Assembly: GCF_014960965.1 (NCBI RefSeq) | Contig: NZ_CP063169.1 | Span: 3,381,581 to 3,445,580 of the forward strand | Direction of reading: 5' to 3' | DNA length: 64,000 nt | Source: Ruania alkalisoli | GTDB taxonomy: Bacteria > Actinomycetota > Actinomycetes > Actinomycetales > Beutenbergiaceae | Shown: positions 1 to 8,985 of the stretch, piece by piece | Numbering within the stretch: position 1 is the first letter of the stretch | Layout: each line of letters begins with the position of its first letter | Program-made: the position numbers and the translations under genes | Notes under the pieces: model-generated | What the model saw: only the letters and a program-made list of their open reading frames with translations | Told to the model about the DNA's origin: nothing | Database searches by the model: none

Positions 1-2
1 CC

Positions 3-1151
3 CAACTCCCGCCCTACGACGAGGAGCAGGCGCTGCGGCTGTCCGAAGGGCTGCGGGCTCGGGGGCTCGATCCCGACCTCGTCGCCGGTGCTCTCACGCA
101 GAGCCGCCTCCGCAACCGCGCACGAAGCAAATTCGGCGAGTTCGCCGGCGAGATGCTCTTCACCGAGAGCGGGCTCGAACAGGCCACGCGATTGGCAGTC
201 GCCGCCCGGCACGCACGCCGCTATGCCGACGCCGGGGTCCAGCACGTCGCCGACCTGGGATGCGGGCTAGGCGGCGACGCGATGGCGATGGCCGCACTCG
301 GACTTCGGGTGCTGGCCGTCGAACTCGACGAGGAGACCGCCACTCTCGCGACAGTGAACCTGCGCGCGTTCGAGCACGCGCAGGTGCGCCTCGCCGATGC
401 GACCGAGGTGGATCTGGCCGCCGACGGTATCGACGCAGTCTTCGCCGACCCAGCCCGCCGCACCCGGTCCGGGGCTCGCGTCTTCGACCCCCGTGCGTAC
501 TCCCCCGATCTCGACACTCTGCTCGGGCTGCGTCACCAGGTGCCGAATCTCGGGCTCAAGGTCGGCCCCGGAATCCCGTACACGGCTCTCCCGTCCCAGA
601 CTCACGCCCAGTGGATCAGCGTGGACGGCAACGTCGTCGAGGCAGGGCTGTGGTTCGGGGACCTGGCGACCGAGGGTGCAGGACGGAGTGCGCTGCTACT
701 CTCCGGCGAGAGCGCCCACGTCATCTCGGCACCCGGCGACGCCGACGCACGGCCCGTGCAGGCGCCCGCGGCCGATCTGGGCGCCTACCTGTACGAGCCC
801 GACGGTGCCGTCATCCGGGCCGGCCTGGTGGCCCAGCTCGCAGAGCGGATCGAGGGACACCTGCTGGACGAGTCCATCGCCTACGTGAGTACCGCGAGCG
901 CGCACGAGACGCCCTTCGCCGTCGGGTATCGGGTCCTTGACTCCTTCGACTTCGGCCTCAAACGGCTGCGGGCGTACCTGCGCACGCGGGAGGTCGGGCG
1001 AGTCACGATCAAGAAGCGAGGCACCGCCGTCGTGCCCGACCAGCTACGCCAGCAACTGGGGTTGCGGGGGCCGAACGAGGCCACGATCGTGCTCACCCGG
1101 CTGCGCGGCAAGCAGAGCGTGATCGTGGTCGAACCGCTGACGCGGGGCTGA
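3..1151 (+). CDS. Class I SAM-dependent methyltransferase with THUMP-like tail (5' truncated by window)
   Basis: The frame is open to the first bases of the window, so the true start lies upstream. An internal ATG at 153 falls too late, because in-frame sequence before it (LPPYDEEQALRLS and onward) looks like normal coding sequence. A glycine-rich SAM-binding motif (DLGCGLGGDA) lies just after that ATG, followed by an acidic strand end (AVELDEE) and a catalytic-loop-like FADPARR. The last roughly 100 residues resemble the THUMP-like domain attached to this methyltransferase group in actinobacteria. It probably methylates RNA, but the substrate cannot be read from the sequence. The next gene starts 38 bases downstream on the same strand. 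Confidence 0.8.
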   Translation, partial: QLPPYDEEQALRLSEGLRARGLDPDLVAGALTQSRLRNRARSKFGEFAGEMLFTESGLEQATRLAVAARHARRYADAGVQHVADLGCGLGGDAMAMAALGLRVLAVELDEETATLATVNLRAFEHAQVRLADATEVDLAADGIDAVFADPARRTRSGARVFDPRAYSPDLDTLLGLRHQVPNLGLKVGPGIPYTALPSQTHAQWISVDGNVVEAGLWFGDLATEGAGRSALLLSGESAHVISAPGDADARPVQAPAADLGAYLYEPDGAVIRAGLVAQLAERIEGHLLDESIAYVSTASAHETPFAVGYRVLDSFDFGLKRLRAYLRTREVGRVTIKKRGTAVVPDQLRQQLGLRGPNEATIVLTRLRGKQSVIVVEPLTRG

Positions 1152-1189
1152 GCGGCACATGCGACGGGCGTGGGTGGAAGGATGACCAC

Positions 1190-2341
1190 GTGACGATTGA
1201 GTTCTCGCCCTCGGCGCGTTCCACTCTCGGGATCGAGTGGGAGCTGGCGCTCGTGGACACCGATACCGGCGATCTTCGCCAGGTGGCCCAGACGGTCCTC
1301 GATGCCGTCGCGCCTGCGGACGGTTCCCAGCACCCGACCATCCGGCAGGAACTCCTGCTGAACACGGTGGAGATCGTCTCCGGGGTGTGCCGGTCGGTGC
1401 CGGAGGCCATGGCAGATCTGGAGCGCTCCACGGCGCTCGTACGGGAGGTCACGGACCCGTTGCGGGTGGAGTTGATGTGCGCGGGCACGCACCCCTTCGG
1501 CCACTGGGGCAACCAGCGCGTGACCGACAAGGAGCGCTACGCCACCCTGATCGACCGGACCCAGTGGTGGGGGCGGCAGATGCTGATCTACGGCGTACAC
1601 GTGCACGTCGGGATCGAGCGCCGGGACAAAGTGCTGCCGATCCTGGGCGCGCTGCTGACGTACTACCCGCACCTGCTCTCACTCTCGGCGTCGTCACCGT
1701 TCTGGGACGGGCGTGACACCGGCTACGCCTCCAACCGTGCGCTCCTCTTCCAGCAGCTCCCGACGGCGGGGCTTCCGTTCACGTCGATCGCCACGTGGGC
1801 GGACCTGGAACGGTATGTCGACGACATGCTGCTCACCGGGGTGATCGACGAGTTCGATGAAGTGCGGTGGGACCTGCGGCCCTCACCGAAGTTCGGAACG
1901 TTGGAGATGCGGATCTGCGACGGAATCTCCAACGGACTCGAGCTCGCGGCAGTCGCGGCCATGACGCACTGCCTGGTGGAGAAGTTCTCCCGGATGATCG
2001 ACGCCGGCCAGGAGCTGCCGCGGATCTCACCGTGGTTCCTGGCGGAGAACAAGTGGCGTTCTGCTCGCTACGGGATGGAGGCGATCATCATCCTGGACGA
2101 GGCGGGCAACGAGCAGATCGTGACCGATTCGCTGGAGGCGGTGCTTGCTGATCTGGCGCCGATCGCGGCAGAGCTGGGGTGTGCAGAGGAGCTGGAGGGC
2201 GTGCGTGAGATCATCCGCACCGGTGGGTCCGCGGCACGGCAGCGCACGATCGCGGCGGCGTCGGCACCCGGGGATCTGGCACCGGTGGTGGCGCACCTGG
2301 TGGCCGAGTTCCACGCGGGGCGTCCGCTCGATCCGTGCTGA
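1190..2341 (+). CDS. Carboxylate-amine ligase, YbdK / glutamate-cysteine ligase 2 family
   Basis: The 383-residue product begins FSPSARSTLGIEWELALVD; the GIEWELALVD part is the typical N-terminal glutamate-binding strand of the GCS2 fold. HVHVGIE in the first half and RPSPKFGTLEMRICD in the second match the family's metal/ATP-binding segments. E. coli YbdK has weak glutamate-cysteine ligase activity in vitro; the physiological substrate in actinobacteria is unsettled, so no symbol is given. The start is GTG at 1190 with GGAAGGA about seven bases upstream. It follows the methyltransferase by 38 bases and is probably co-transcribed with it. It ends 66 bases before the convergent HAAS gene, and no clear terminator lies between them. 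Confidence 0.85.
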   Translation: MTIEFSPSARSTLGIEWELALVDTDTGDLRQVAQTVLDAVAPADGSQHPTIRQELLLNTVEIVSGVCRSVPEAMADLERSTALVREVTDPLRVELMCAGTHPFGHWGNQRVTDKERYATLIDRTQWWGRQMLIYGVHVHVGIERRDKVLPILGALLTYYPHLLSLSASSPFWDGRDTGYASNRALLFQQLPTAGLPFTSIATWADLERYVDDMLLTGVIDEFDEVRWDLRPSPKFGTLEMRICDGISNGLELAAVAAMTHCLVEKFSRMIDAGQELPRISPWFLAENKWRSARYGMEAIIILDEAGNEQIVTDSLEAVLADLAPIAAELGCAEELEGVREIIRTGGSAARQRTIAAASAPGDLAPVVAHLVAEFHAGRPLDPC

Positions 2342-2407
2342 GGGTGGTGAAGCGTCAGAACCGGATTCCAACGCACGATGTGGATTCCAATAAGTGGAGC
2401 GTCGAGC

Positions 2408-3055
2408 TCAGTCTGGCCGATTCCACCCCGTGGCGCGGCGGATGCCCACCACCAGCACGTACGCGGTGATCGCCAGGGAGGCGATCGCACTGGCGGGGAC
2501 GATCACAGCCCAGGCGTTCAGGCCCTGGTCAGGCCCGCCGGCGCTCGTCTGCACCACTACGAGGGAGGCGATCAGGATCGGGATGAGTCCGGCCGGGATC
2601 CCGATCGCGCCGAGCGCCTTCTGCCCGGGCGACCACAGCGGCGAGACGCACAGCAGCACGATTCCCGCGACGAGGATGACAACCGGCAGGATGAACGGCG
2701 CCGTCAGTGAGCCGAGGACGATCGCAGCCAGTGCGACCGGCGGCACCCAGGCGCGACTCAGGGCCGGTCGCTGCTCCGGTGCTGGAGCCGTGGGCGATGC
2801 ACTCCGGTTGGTCCAGTCGGCAAGGGCCGCCTCGGCCACCTGACCAGGTGTCCCGAGACTGGTGAGGATGCGGTCGATATCGGCATCGGTCGGCTCCTCG
2901 TCCAGCTCGGCGATCATCGAGTCGAGGTGTTCCCGGACGGTATCGAGCACCTCGGCACGTTCGAGCGGATCCAGCGGGTCGAGCAGCCGGGCGAGATCGT
3001 CCAGGTAGCGGGCGGTGCGGCCGGTGTGGTCGGTGTAGTCAGTGGTCATGGTCAT
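2408..3055 (-). CDS. HAAS-domain membrane protein, second copy
   Basis: The 215-residue product starts at ATG 3055, overlapping the stop of the previous gene as ATGA; an open frame continues upstream, but that part is out-of-frame sequence of the neighbour. The first ~85 residues are a soluble helical HAAS-like domain (YLDDLARLLDPLDPLERAEVLDTVREHLDS split over two helices, then ILTSLGTPGQVAEAAL). About four hydrophobic segments follow in the C-terminal half. HAAS (alpha-helical, DUF1700-like) proteins commonly sit next to PadR regulators and are thought to act as membrane partners in signalling. It is a paralogue of the gene just upstream, so the pair looks like a tandem duplication. Function unknown. 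Confidence 0.8.
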   Translation of the reverse strand: MTMTTDYTDHTGRTARYLDDLARLLDPLDPLERAEVLDTVREHLDSMIAELDEEPTDADIDRILTSLGTPGQVAEAALADWTNRSASPTAPAPEQRPALSRAWVPPVALAAIVLGSLTAPFILPVVILVAGIVLLCVSPLWSPGQKALGAIGIPAGLIPILIASLVVVQTSAGGPDQGLNAWAVIVPASAIASLAITAYVLVVGIRRATGWNRPD

Positions 3056-3717
3056 GACACTCCTCCTGAAGCAGGGGCTGCGTGATGGGTACGGGCGTAC
3101 TGGGCGGCGCGCCGGGAGCCACGGATGACGAGAACGATGGCGATGGTCACTGAGGCTGCGGCAAAGAGATAGAAGCCAACGGTGAACAGGCTGATACCAC
3201 CGACTGAGGCGCGCAGGAACAACAGCGACCCGGGGAAGATCATGAAGCTGCACAGCGGCAACCCGATGGCACCCCACACTCGCTCCGCTCCGGTCCACAG
3301 CGGAGCGATCGCGATCGCCAGGATTCCCGCACCCAGCAGAATGGCTGGGAAGCCCCAGAAGACGAACGCCCCACCGACCATCACAGCCACCAGGGCCACG
3401 GGCGGCACCCATCGGCCCACCAGCTTCGACCGAAGCAGGTCGATCGTGGTGACGACGCCAGTTGCGCCCGGCGTGTAAGGCCCCGTCGCCGGCCGCTCAG
3501 CCAGCGCCGCCTCGGCCACCTGCCCTGGCGAGCCAAGCTCGGCCAGGATCCGGTTCACGTCCGCCTCGGACGCCTCCCCCGGCACCTCGGCGAGCGCGGC
3601 CTCGATGTGCTCGCGCACGCCGTCCAGCACCTCGGCCCGCTCCGCGGGCTCCAATGCCGCGAGCAGCCGTGCCAGATCGTCCTGATAGCGGGCCAGCCGC
3701 TGAACTGTCTCCGTCAT
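3052..3717 (-). CDS. HAAS-domain membrane protein, first copy
   Basis: The 221-residue product has the same plan as its downstream neighbour. An N-terminal helical HAAS domain (RYQDDLARLLAALEPAERAE, then ILAELGSPGQVAEAALAE) is followed by membrane segments from about residue 100 (VPPVALVAVMVGGAFVFWGF, ILAIAIAPLW and two later ones). Shared landmarks with the second copy are GSPGQVAEAALA against GTPGQVAEAALA and WVPPVALVA against WVPPVALAA. The ATG at 3717 overlaps the PadR stop by four bases (ATGA), and its own stop overlaps the next start the same way, so all three genes are translationally coupled. Expression is probably set by the PadR repressor. No enzymatic motif is visible. Confidence 0.82.
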   Translation of the reverse strand: MTETVQRLARYQDDLARLLAALEPAERAEVLDGVREHIEAALAEVPGEASEADVNRILAELGSPGQVAEAALAERPATGPYTPGATGVVTTIDLLRSKLVGRWVPPVALVAVMVGGAFVFWGFPAILLGAGILAIAIAPLWTGAERVWGAIGLPLCSFMIFPGSLLFLRASVGGISLFTVGFYLFAAASVTIAIVLVIRGSRRAAQYARTHHAAPASGGVS

Positions 3718-4058
3718 TGTTCTCCCTCCCCCAAACTGGAGTCGACTGCGGACCGGAACGGCGACCAGACGCGGATGAACACCTCAAGCGCCCGCTCTCC
3801 CTCGCCGGTGAGCGCGTAGTACCTCCGCGGCGGACCGGACGCCGACTCCTGCCAGTGCGTCTCCACCAGCCCTGACTTCCGCAGCCTCGCGAGCAGCGGG
3901 TACAGCGTTCCCTCACCGCTCATCAGCACACCATCGGTACTGAGCTGCCGGGCGATGTCCCGGCCGTAGGAGGCCCCGCCTCGCAGGGACGCGAGCACAC
4001 AGTACTCGAGCGCGCCCCGGCGCAGATTGGTGAGGATCCCCTCCTCGCTAGGTACCAT
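3714..4058 (-). CDS. PadR-family transcriptional regulator
   Basis: The 114-residue protein carries a winged-helix PadR domain: LRRGALEYCVLASLRGG, the GRDIARQLS recognition region, the GTLYPLLARLRKSGLVE core and the wing (RRYYALTGEGERAL). The coiled dimerisation tail is short, as in the two-domain PadR subfamily. It heads a three-gene operon with two HAAS membrane proteins, a recurrent association in Gram-positive bacteria. The ATG at 4058 lies inside a perfect inverted repeat, which suggests tight autoregulation. The effector is unknown; known family members respond to phenolics, drugs or envelope stress, but nothing here points to one of these. Confidence 0.9.
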   Translation of the reverse strand: MVPSEEGILTNLRRGALEYCVLASLRGGASYGRDIARQLSTDGVLMSGEGTLYPLLARLRKSGLVETHWQESASGPPRRYYALTGEGERALEVFIRVWSPFRSAVDSSLGEGEQ

Positions 4059-4077
4059 GCCTCACAAGGTACCTAGC
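4047..4077 (-). promoter_or_regulatory. Probable PadR operator: 10-bp inverted repeat over the padR start codon
   Basis: GCTAGGTACC (4047-4056) and GGTACCTAGC (4068-4077) are perfect inverted repeats 11 bases apart. One half lies in the first codons of the PadR gene, and the other lies 10-20 bases upstream, where a -10-like TAGGTA and a short GAGG are found. Binding here would block transcription and translation start together. The link to PadR is inferred from position and symmetry. Confidence 0.65.
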
Positions 4078-4112
4078 AACGCACAGTCCCGCAACCTCCG
4101 GGAACCTGCTCC

Positions 4113-4844
4113 TCAGCGAGCCACGCCGAGAAGCAAGGACACGATCAGCGCGATGATCACCGTGTTGAACACGAATGCCAGGCCGGTCTGCACCATCACG
4201 GTTCGGCGCATGGCTGCCGTCGTCACCACCACATCGGACGTGGCGAACGTCGCCTGGATCGTCAACGCCAGGTACGCATAGTCGCTGAAGACCCGCGGAT
4301 CCGATCCCGCGAACTCCAGCCCCGCCAAGCGTAGGTCAAGGCGCGCATAGTGCACCGCGTACATCACCACAACGTTGGCCCAGGAGCCGGCCACCATGGC
4401 CAGGGCGCACATCAGCAAGGGCTGCGACTCCCGCAGCGCCGGCACCGCGATGATCATCGCGACCACCACCAGCGCCAGCACCGAGACCTGCACCGACCAG
4501 GAGGGTGCGTCAGTTCGCCACCATCGGTCCCACAGCTGGTGACGCAGCCGCAGCCACCGGCTGTCCTGCCCAGCACGATCGTCCCGGACCAGGGCCACCC
4601 GCAGATCGGCTTCGGCCAGGCGCCCGTACGCGACCCTGGTCAGCACGAGATGAACGAACGTGAAGATCGTCCACGCCACGACCGCCGCAACCGCGGCCGC
4701 GTGTTCCTGCAGGCCCGGATCCCGGATCAGCCAGAGTGACCCAATGATGGCCGTCGCGAGAACCGCGACGACCGTGCTGACAACCGAGCGGCGCGCCTCG
4801 GGCAGCACCCATTGCCGCCACCGCTGCCCCGTGCGTGAACCCAT
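4113..4844 (-). CDS. DUF1345 family membrane protein
   Basis: The 243-residue protein has about five hydrophobic stretches: near residues 20-40, 48-68, 120-140, 143-165 and 222-240. A motif region near residues 185-205 (FSDYAYLALTIQATFATSD) resembles the family's conserved F(T/S)DY...SD signature. DUF1345 has no assigned function; its conserved SDV/FxDY region recalls potassium-channel-like loops, but that is only a resemblance. It starts three bases after the NagZ stop and is the last gene of the long minus-strand run. The next gene downstream (PadR) begins after a 54-base gap and has its own operator. Confidence 0.75.
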   Translation of the reverse strand: MGSRTGQRWRQWVLPEARRSVVSTVVAVLATAIIGSLWLIRDPGLQEHAAAVAAVVAWTIFTFVHLVLTRVAYGRLAEADLRVALVRDDRAGQDSRWLRLRHQLWDRWWRTDAPSWSVQVSVLALVVVAMIIAVPALRESQPLLMCALAMVAGSWANVVVMYAVHYARLDLRLAGLEFAGSDPRVFSDYAYLALTIQATFATSDVVVTTAAMRRTVMVQTGLAFVFNTVIIALIVSLLLGVAR

Positions 4845-4847
4845 CCT

Positions 4848-6542
4848 TCAGCAGGCCGTGGCAGCGAGCCCGCGCACGTCGATCGGCAGGCTCCCCGGTG
4901 CCGGCGCCTCCCCCGCGAGCACGGCGGCAACCGCGTCCATCGCCCCGGTCGTCCGGCCGAACGCCGCCACCCGCACCGGCGCATCCGTCCCGGTGAGTAA
5001 CCACGGCGCGTCGAGGCTCACCGCCACGTCGCCCGTCCCCGACGGCGTCGCCCCCGTGATCAACCGCACGTCAGTGTCCGCGGGCTGCTCAAGCGGCACC
5101 ACCTGCAATCCGGCCCGTTCGGCCGCGGCCACGAAGGCATCCCAGTCGTCTGCGGATCCGCCCCGCACGTGAATCCGTGGCCCGGCGAGCGCGCCCGAGC
5201 ACTCGCCCTGCACGATCGTCACGGCCGCCTCGCTCAGCGCGGCCGAGGCCTGCGCCCCTGAGTCCGACTCGGCCAGATCCACCGGCCCGGCGTCCTGCGC
5301 TGACTGCTCTTGCCACTGCATGAGCGCGATCACGCGCCCGGCAGCCTCGTCGACGCGGTCACGTTCCAACGTCCCGTCCTCGAGTGCGCTGACGATCCCG
5401 TGATGCGCCTCGGCCACGTCCACGGGCCCGAGCAACAGATCGGCCCCGGCCGCGAGCGCCTCCACCGCGATCTCAGCTGAGGTCCGGGTCTGCGTCAGTG
5501 CGCCCATGTCGAGTCCGTCGGTGATCGCTACTCCGGTGAAGCCCAGTTCCTCCCGAAGCACCCGGTACGCCTCCGGGGAGAGCGACGCCGGCACTCCCGG
5601 GTCCCAGGCCTCGACTGAGATGTGCCCCATCATCACCGTGGGCGCACCCGCCTCGATCCCGGCTCGGAAGGGGGTGAGATCTCGTTCGGCGAGCTCGTCC
5701 GCAGATGCCGATTGCACCGGCAGGTCCTCGTGTGAGTCCACGGTGAGCGCCCCGTGACCGGGGAAGTGTTTGAGGCTGGAGAGCAGGCCACCGTCGGCGA
5801 AACCCTGCACTGCAGCCTCCACCGCCCGCGCGGCCCGGTCGGGATCACCGGAAGGCGACCGGTCCCGGATCACCGGGTCGGCCGAGCCGATCGTCACGTC
5901 CGCCACGGGTGCGAAGTCGTAGTTGATTCCCGTCGCCCGCAGTTCGATCGCCATCGCCTCGGCCGCGTCCGAGACGACCGCCGCATCGTCGGCGGCGCCT
6001 GCCGCCATGAACGGCGGGAACGACGTCCAGTCGCCAGTCGCGGCGGAGAGACGCTGCACCAGCCCGCCTTCGTTGTCCACCGCCATGATCGCCGGCCAGT
6101 CCCTACCGAGGTCGGCCTGCGCCTCCTGTACGGCGGCCGCCGTCTGCGCGACCTGCTCGGTAGAGTCCACGTTAGCTCCGAAGACGACGAGTCCGCCGAG
6201 GTGGTACTGCGTGAGCTCGGCGGCAGCAGCATCGGGATCCGTGCCCGGATAGCGAGCGAGGATTACCTGCCCGGCCGCCTCGTCCGGGCTCATCCTGGCA
6301 GCGAGTGCGGTGGCCGCCGCCACCTCACCCTCGGTAGGCCCCCAGGCCAGGGTTTCGCCGGCCGGCGAGGCGGAGGACGTGGGCTCTTCGCTCGGCTCGG
6401 GCGATGCGCTCGGTGACGTCGAGGGTGAGGGCGAGCCTGCGCCGTCGCCGGTGGGTGAGGTGCACCCTGCCAGGGCGAGCAGCCCGACGGCGGCCAGCAC
6501 CGTCACCGCCCGACCTCGCCGGCGCCTTGTGGCGGCCGTCAT
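4848..6542 (-). CDS. nagZ: Lipoprotein beta-N-acetylhexosaminidase, glycoside hydrolase family 3 (NagZ-like)
   Basis: The 564-residue protein starts at ATG 6542, overlapping the tsaD stop as ATGA. Residues 1-30 are a lipoprotein signal (twin basic start, [15 protein letters not shown]) with the lipobox LAGC, followed by a Ser/Pro/Glu-rich linker of about 35 residues. The catalytic TIM barrel contains KHFPGHG followed by DSHEDLP, the Asp-His acid/base loop of true NagZ enzymes, and [10 protein letters not shown] with the Asp nucleophile. About 170 further residues after the barrel are longer than E. coli NagZ and may be a reduced GH3 C-terminal domain. It probably releases GlcNAc from peptidoglycan fragments at the outer face of the membrane, in contrast with the cytoplasmic proteobacterial enzyme. 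Confidence 0.88.
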   Translation of the reverse strand: MTAATRRRRGRAVTVLAAVGLLALAGCTSPTGDGAGSPSPSTSPSASPEPSEEPTSSASPAGETLAWGPTEGEVAAATALAARMSPDEAAGQVILARYPGTDPDAAAAELTQYHLGGLVVFGANVDSTEQVAQTAAAVQEAQADLGRDWPAIMAVDNEGGLVQRLSAATGDWTSFPPFMAAGAADDAAVVSDAAEAMAIELRATGINYDFAPVADVTIGSADPVIRDRSPSGDPDRAARAVEAAVQGFADGGLLSSLKHFPGHGALTVDSHEDLPVQSASADELAERDLTPFRAGIEAGAPTVMMGHISVEAWDPGVPASLSPEAYRVLREELGFTGVAITDGLDMGALTQTRTSAEIAVEALAAGADLLLGPVDVAEAHHGIVSALEDGTLERDRVDEAAGRVIALMQWQEQSAQDAGPVDLAESDSGAQASAALSEAAVTIVQGECSGALAGPRIHVRGGSADDWDAFVAAAERAGLQVVPLEQPADTDVRLITGATPSGTGDVAVSLDAPWLLTGTDAPVRVAAFGRTTGAMDAVAAVLAGEAPAPGSLPIDVRGLAATAC

Positions 6543-7603
6543 GCCGTCGCCAGTACCTGCGTCAGCGGCATCTGGGAGTCGATGGTGATGTCGAACTCCG
6601 AGGCCGGCAACCCAGCGGCCACCACGGCCGAGCCGAGGGCGGCAATCATCGCCCCGTTGTCCGTGCAATACCGGATCGGCGGGATGCGCACCTCGATCCC
6701 CGCCTTCCCGAACCGCTCCACAGCCAGTTCGCGCAACCTGCTGTTGGCGGAGAACCCTCCCCCGATCACCACGCACCCGACGTCGTGGCGCTCGCATGCG
6801 GCCAGCGTCTTGGTGACCAGCACGTCGGCGACGGCCTCGGAGAAGGAGGCTGCGACGTCGGCAGCGGGCACCTCCTCACCTCGGTCGGTGAAGCCTTCCA
6901 CCACCCGGGCGACGGCGGTCTTGAGGCCGGAGAAGGAGAAGTCGTAGGCGTGGGCGGCCATGTCCTTAGGGCGGGAGAGCCCGCGCGGGAACGCGAACGC
7001 CGCTGGGTCACCCTGCTGGGCGAGCTTGTCCACGTGCGGTCCGCCCGGATAGGGCAGCCCGAGCAGCCGGCCCACCTTGTCGAAGGCCTCGCCGGCGGCG
7101 TCGTCGAGGGTCTGGCCCAGCTCCACGACGTCGGTGGCGATGTCGCGTACATGCAGCAGACTCGAGTGCCCGCCCGAGACCACGAGACCGAGGAACTCCT
7201 CCGGGAATGGGCCGTCCACCAGGACGTCCACGGCCACGTGGCCGAGGATGTGGTTGACCCCGTACAGCGGTACGCCGAGCGCCAGGGCGAGGGACTTCGC
7301 CGCCGCCACCCCGACGGTGAGCGACCCGACCAGCCCGGGCCCGGAGGTCACCGCGACCGCGTCGATATCACCCAGGCTCACTCCGGCGCGCTCGACGGCG
7401 GCGCTGAGGGTGGGACCGAAGGCCTCCAGGTGCGCACGACTGGCCACCTCCGGGACGATCCCCCCGAAACGGGAGTGCTCATCCATCGAGGAGGCGGTCA
7501 CGTCGGTGAGCAACTCCTGCCCACGGACCAGGGCGATCCCGGTCTCGTCGCAGGAAGTCTCGATCCCGAGGACGAGGGGCGGGTGATCATGCACTGCTGC
7601 CAT
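6539..7603 (-). CDS. tsaD: tRNA N6-adenosine threonylcarbamoyltransferase TsaD
   Basis: TsaD transfers the threonylcarbamoyl group to A37 of ANN-decoding tRNAs, working with TsaB and TsaE, both encoded just upstream. The protein begins [12 protein letters not shown]; iron/zinc ligands are visible as His118 and His122 (NHILGH) and Asp315 (CTDNGAMI), with VSGGHS at 143-148 and GGGFSANS at 281-288 in the nucleotide-binding fold. I chose ATG 7603 (354 residues), 11 bases after the previous stop, rather than a start 22 codons upstream inside the preceding gene. The length is normal for the family. The end overlaps the NagZ start by four bases. Confidence 0.95.
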   Translation of the reverse strand: MAAVHDHPPLVLGIETSCDETGIALVRGQELLTDVTASSMDEHSRFGGIVPEVASRAHLEAFGPTLSAAVERAGVSLGDIDAVAVTSGPGLVGSLTVGVAAAKSLALALGVPLYGVNHILGHVAVDVLVDGPFPEEFLGLVVSGGHSSLLHVRDIATDVVELGQTLDDAAGEAFDKVGRLLGLPYPGGPHVDKLAQQGDPAAFAFPRGLSRPKDMAAHAYDFSFSGLKTAVARVVEGFTDRGEEVPAADVAASFSEAVADVLVTKTLAACERHDVGCVVIGGGFSANSRLRELAVERFGKAGIEVRIPPIRYCTDNGAMIAALGSAVVAAGLPASEFDITIDSQMPLTQVLATA

Positions 7604-7614
7604 GACCACCAAGC

Positions 7615-8985
7615 CTACGCCTGCCCGGTGGCCACCGGACGCGCCTCGTCGGCCGACCACTGCGACCACGACCCCGGATACAGGCGGGCCGGGACGCCGA
7701 CGGCCGCGAGCGCCGCGACCTCGTGCGCCGCGGTCACTCCGGAACCGCAGTAGACCACCACGTCTTCGGCATCGCCGGCACCCACGGCGGTGAAGCGCCG
7801 CCGCAGATCCTCGCTGGGCCGGAACCGTTGCCCGGGGTCGAGGTTCTCTGCCGTCGGGGCGCTGACCGCCCCCGGAATGTGTCCGGCCCGCGGGTCCACC
7901 GGTTCGACCTCACCGGTGTAGCGCTCGGTGGCCCGGGCGTCCAGCAGCACCCCGTGGGAGGGGACGGCCGCCGTCTCTTCGGCGTCGGCCACCGGCATGT
8001 GACCGGCGGAGAGGGTGATGGTGCCGGGCACCACCTGCACGTCCCCGTCCTCCAGGATCCCCCCGCTCTCGCTCCAGGCACGCAGACCACCGTCGAGGAT
8101 GCGCACATCGGCGATACCCGCCCACCGCAGCAGCCACCAGGCGCGGGCCGCGGAGGTGCCGCCGGTGTCGTCGTAGACCACCACCGGGTCCCCGTCATCG
8201 ATCCCCCAGCGGCGCGCGGCAGCCTGGAGTGTCTCCAGATCGGGCAACGGGTGCCGGCCCTCCTCCCGGCTGGCGGGTGCGGCAAGATCGTGATCGAGAT
8301 CCACGTACTGGGCACCGGGCACGTGACCGGCGAGGTAGAAGCGCCGGCCGTCCGGTTCGGCGAGGGACCAGCGCACATCCAGCAGCACCGGGCGCCGGGC
8401 GTGATCCGATTCCGAGACCAGTTCGGCCAGTTCCTCGGCCGTGACCAGCACGGCCCGCCGCATCGTGTCCGCGCTGCCCATCGTCTTCGCCTCCTCGACT
8501 GCCTCCGCCCCCACCGGTCCGGGGCTCGGGTCCGGCCTCAACCGTAGCCGCATCACCAGTGCGTCGGCCCCCTCCGGTTGGTAGTACCCGCGCCGGATAC
8601 CGAGCGCCTCGAAACCGAACGAGGCGTACAAAGCCTGTGCTCCGCCGTCGGCGGCCCGTACCTCGAGGAAGACGCTCTCCGACCCGGCCGCACGTGCCCG
8701 TGCGATCAGCTCCGCCAGCATCCGGGCGGCATGCCCCCGGCGGCGGAAGGCCGGGTCCACTCCGATCGTCATCACCGAGGCATCGATTCCGTGGGCCAGT
8801 CCGGCGTAGCCCACCAGCCGCGAACCCTCGACGGCAGCCACATAGCAACGATCCGGTAGCGCCAGCTCGTCCTGGTAGACCGCCCGGCTCCACTGCCCAG
8901 CCCCGAACAGCACCGGCTCGAGGCGCATCACCTCCGGCAGATCCGAGGCGCGCAGGGGGCGCAGCCCGGGGGGTAGGAAAGTCAC
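7615..8985 (-). CDS. Fusion: ribosomal S18 alanine N-acetyltransferase RimI + two-domain sulfurtransferase
   Basis: One 456-codon open frame holds two proteins. Residues 1-150 are a GNAT acetyltransferase of the RimI type ([14 protein letters not shown], then the acetyl-CoA loop [16 protein letters not shown] and [18 protein letters not shown]), located between tsaB and tsaD as rimI usually is. After a Pro/Glu linker (about 150-168), residues 175-456 are a thiosulfate/3-mercaptopyruvate sulfurtransferase: a first rhodanese domain without cysteine ([18 protein letters not shown]) and a second with the active-site loop CGSGVTA. The start is GTG 8985, overlapping the tsaB stop. An internal ATG at 8481 (residue 169) has AGGAGG exactly eight bases upstream, so a free sulfurtransferase is probably made too. 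A lost stop codon or a sequencing error are the alternatives to a true fusion. Confidence 0.85.
   Translation of the reverse strand: MTFLPPGLRPLRASDLPEVMRLEPVLFGAGQWSRAVYQDELALPDRCYVAAVEGSRLVGYAGLAHGIDASVMTIGVDPAFRRRGHAARMLAELIARARAAGSESVFLEVRAADGGAQALYASFGFEALGIRRGYYQPEGADALVMRLRLRPDPSPGPVGAEAVEEAKTMGSADTMRRAVLVTAEELAELVSESDHARRPVLLDVRWSLAEPDGRRFYLAGHVPGAQYVDLDHDLAAPASREEGRHPLPDLETLQAAARRWGIDDGDPVVVYDDTGGTSAARAWWLLRWAGIADVRILDGGLRAWSESGGILEDGDVQVVPGTITLSAGHMPVADAEETAAVPSHGVLLDARATERYTGEVEPVDPRAGHIPGAVSAPTAENLDPGQRFRPSEDLRRRFTAVGAGDAEDVVVYCGSGVTAAHEVAALAAVGVPARLYPGSWSQWSADEARPVATGQA
8490..8495 (-). promoter_or_regulatory. Internal Shine-Dalgarno inside the rimI-sulfurtransferase frame
   Basis: AGGAGG is followed after eight bases by ATG at 8481-8479, in frame with the sulfurtransferase domains. 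It is as good as any ribosome-binding site in the window and marks what would normally be the start of a separate gene. Confidence 0.6.

Noticed and set aside
14-152. Start of the first gene at ATG 153
   Set aside because: In-frame coding-like sequence continues to the window edge, so the gene is simply truncated on the left.
6404-7753. A 449-codon plus-strand open frame opposite tsaD
   Set aside because: It spans the gene boundaries of nagZ, tsaD and the rimI fusion on the other strand; no motif and no ribosome-binding site.
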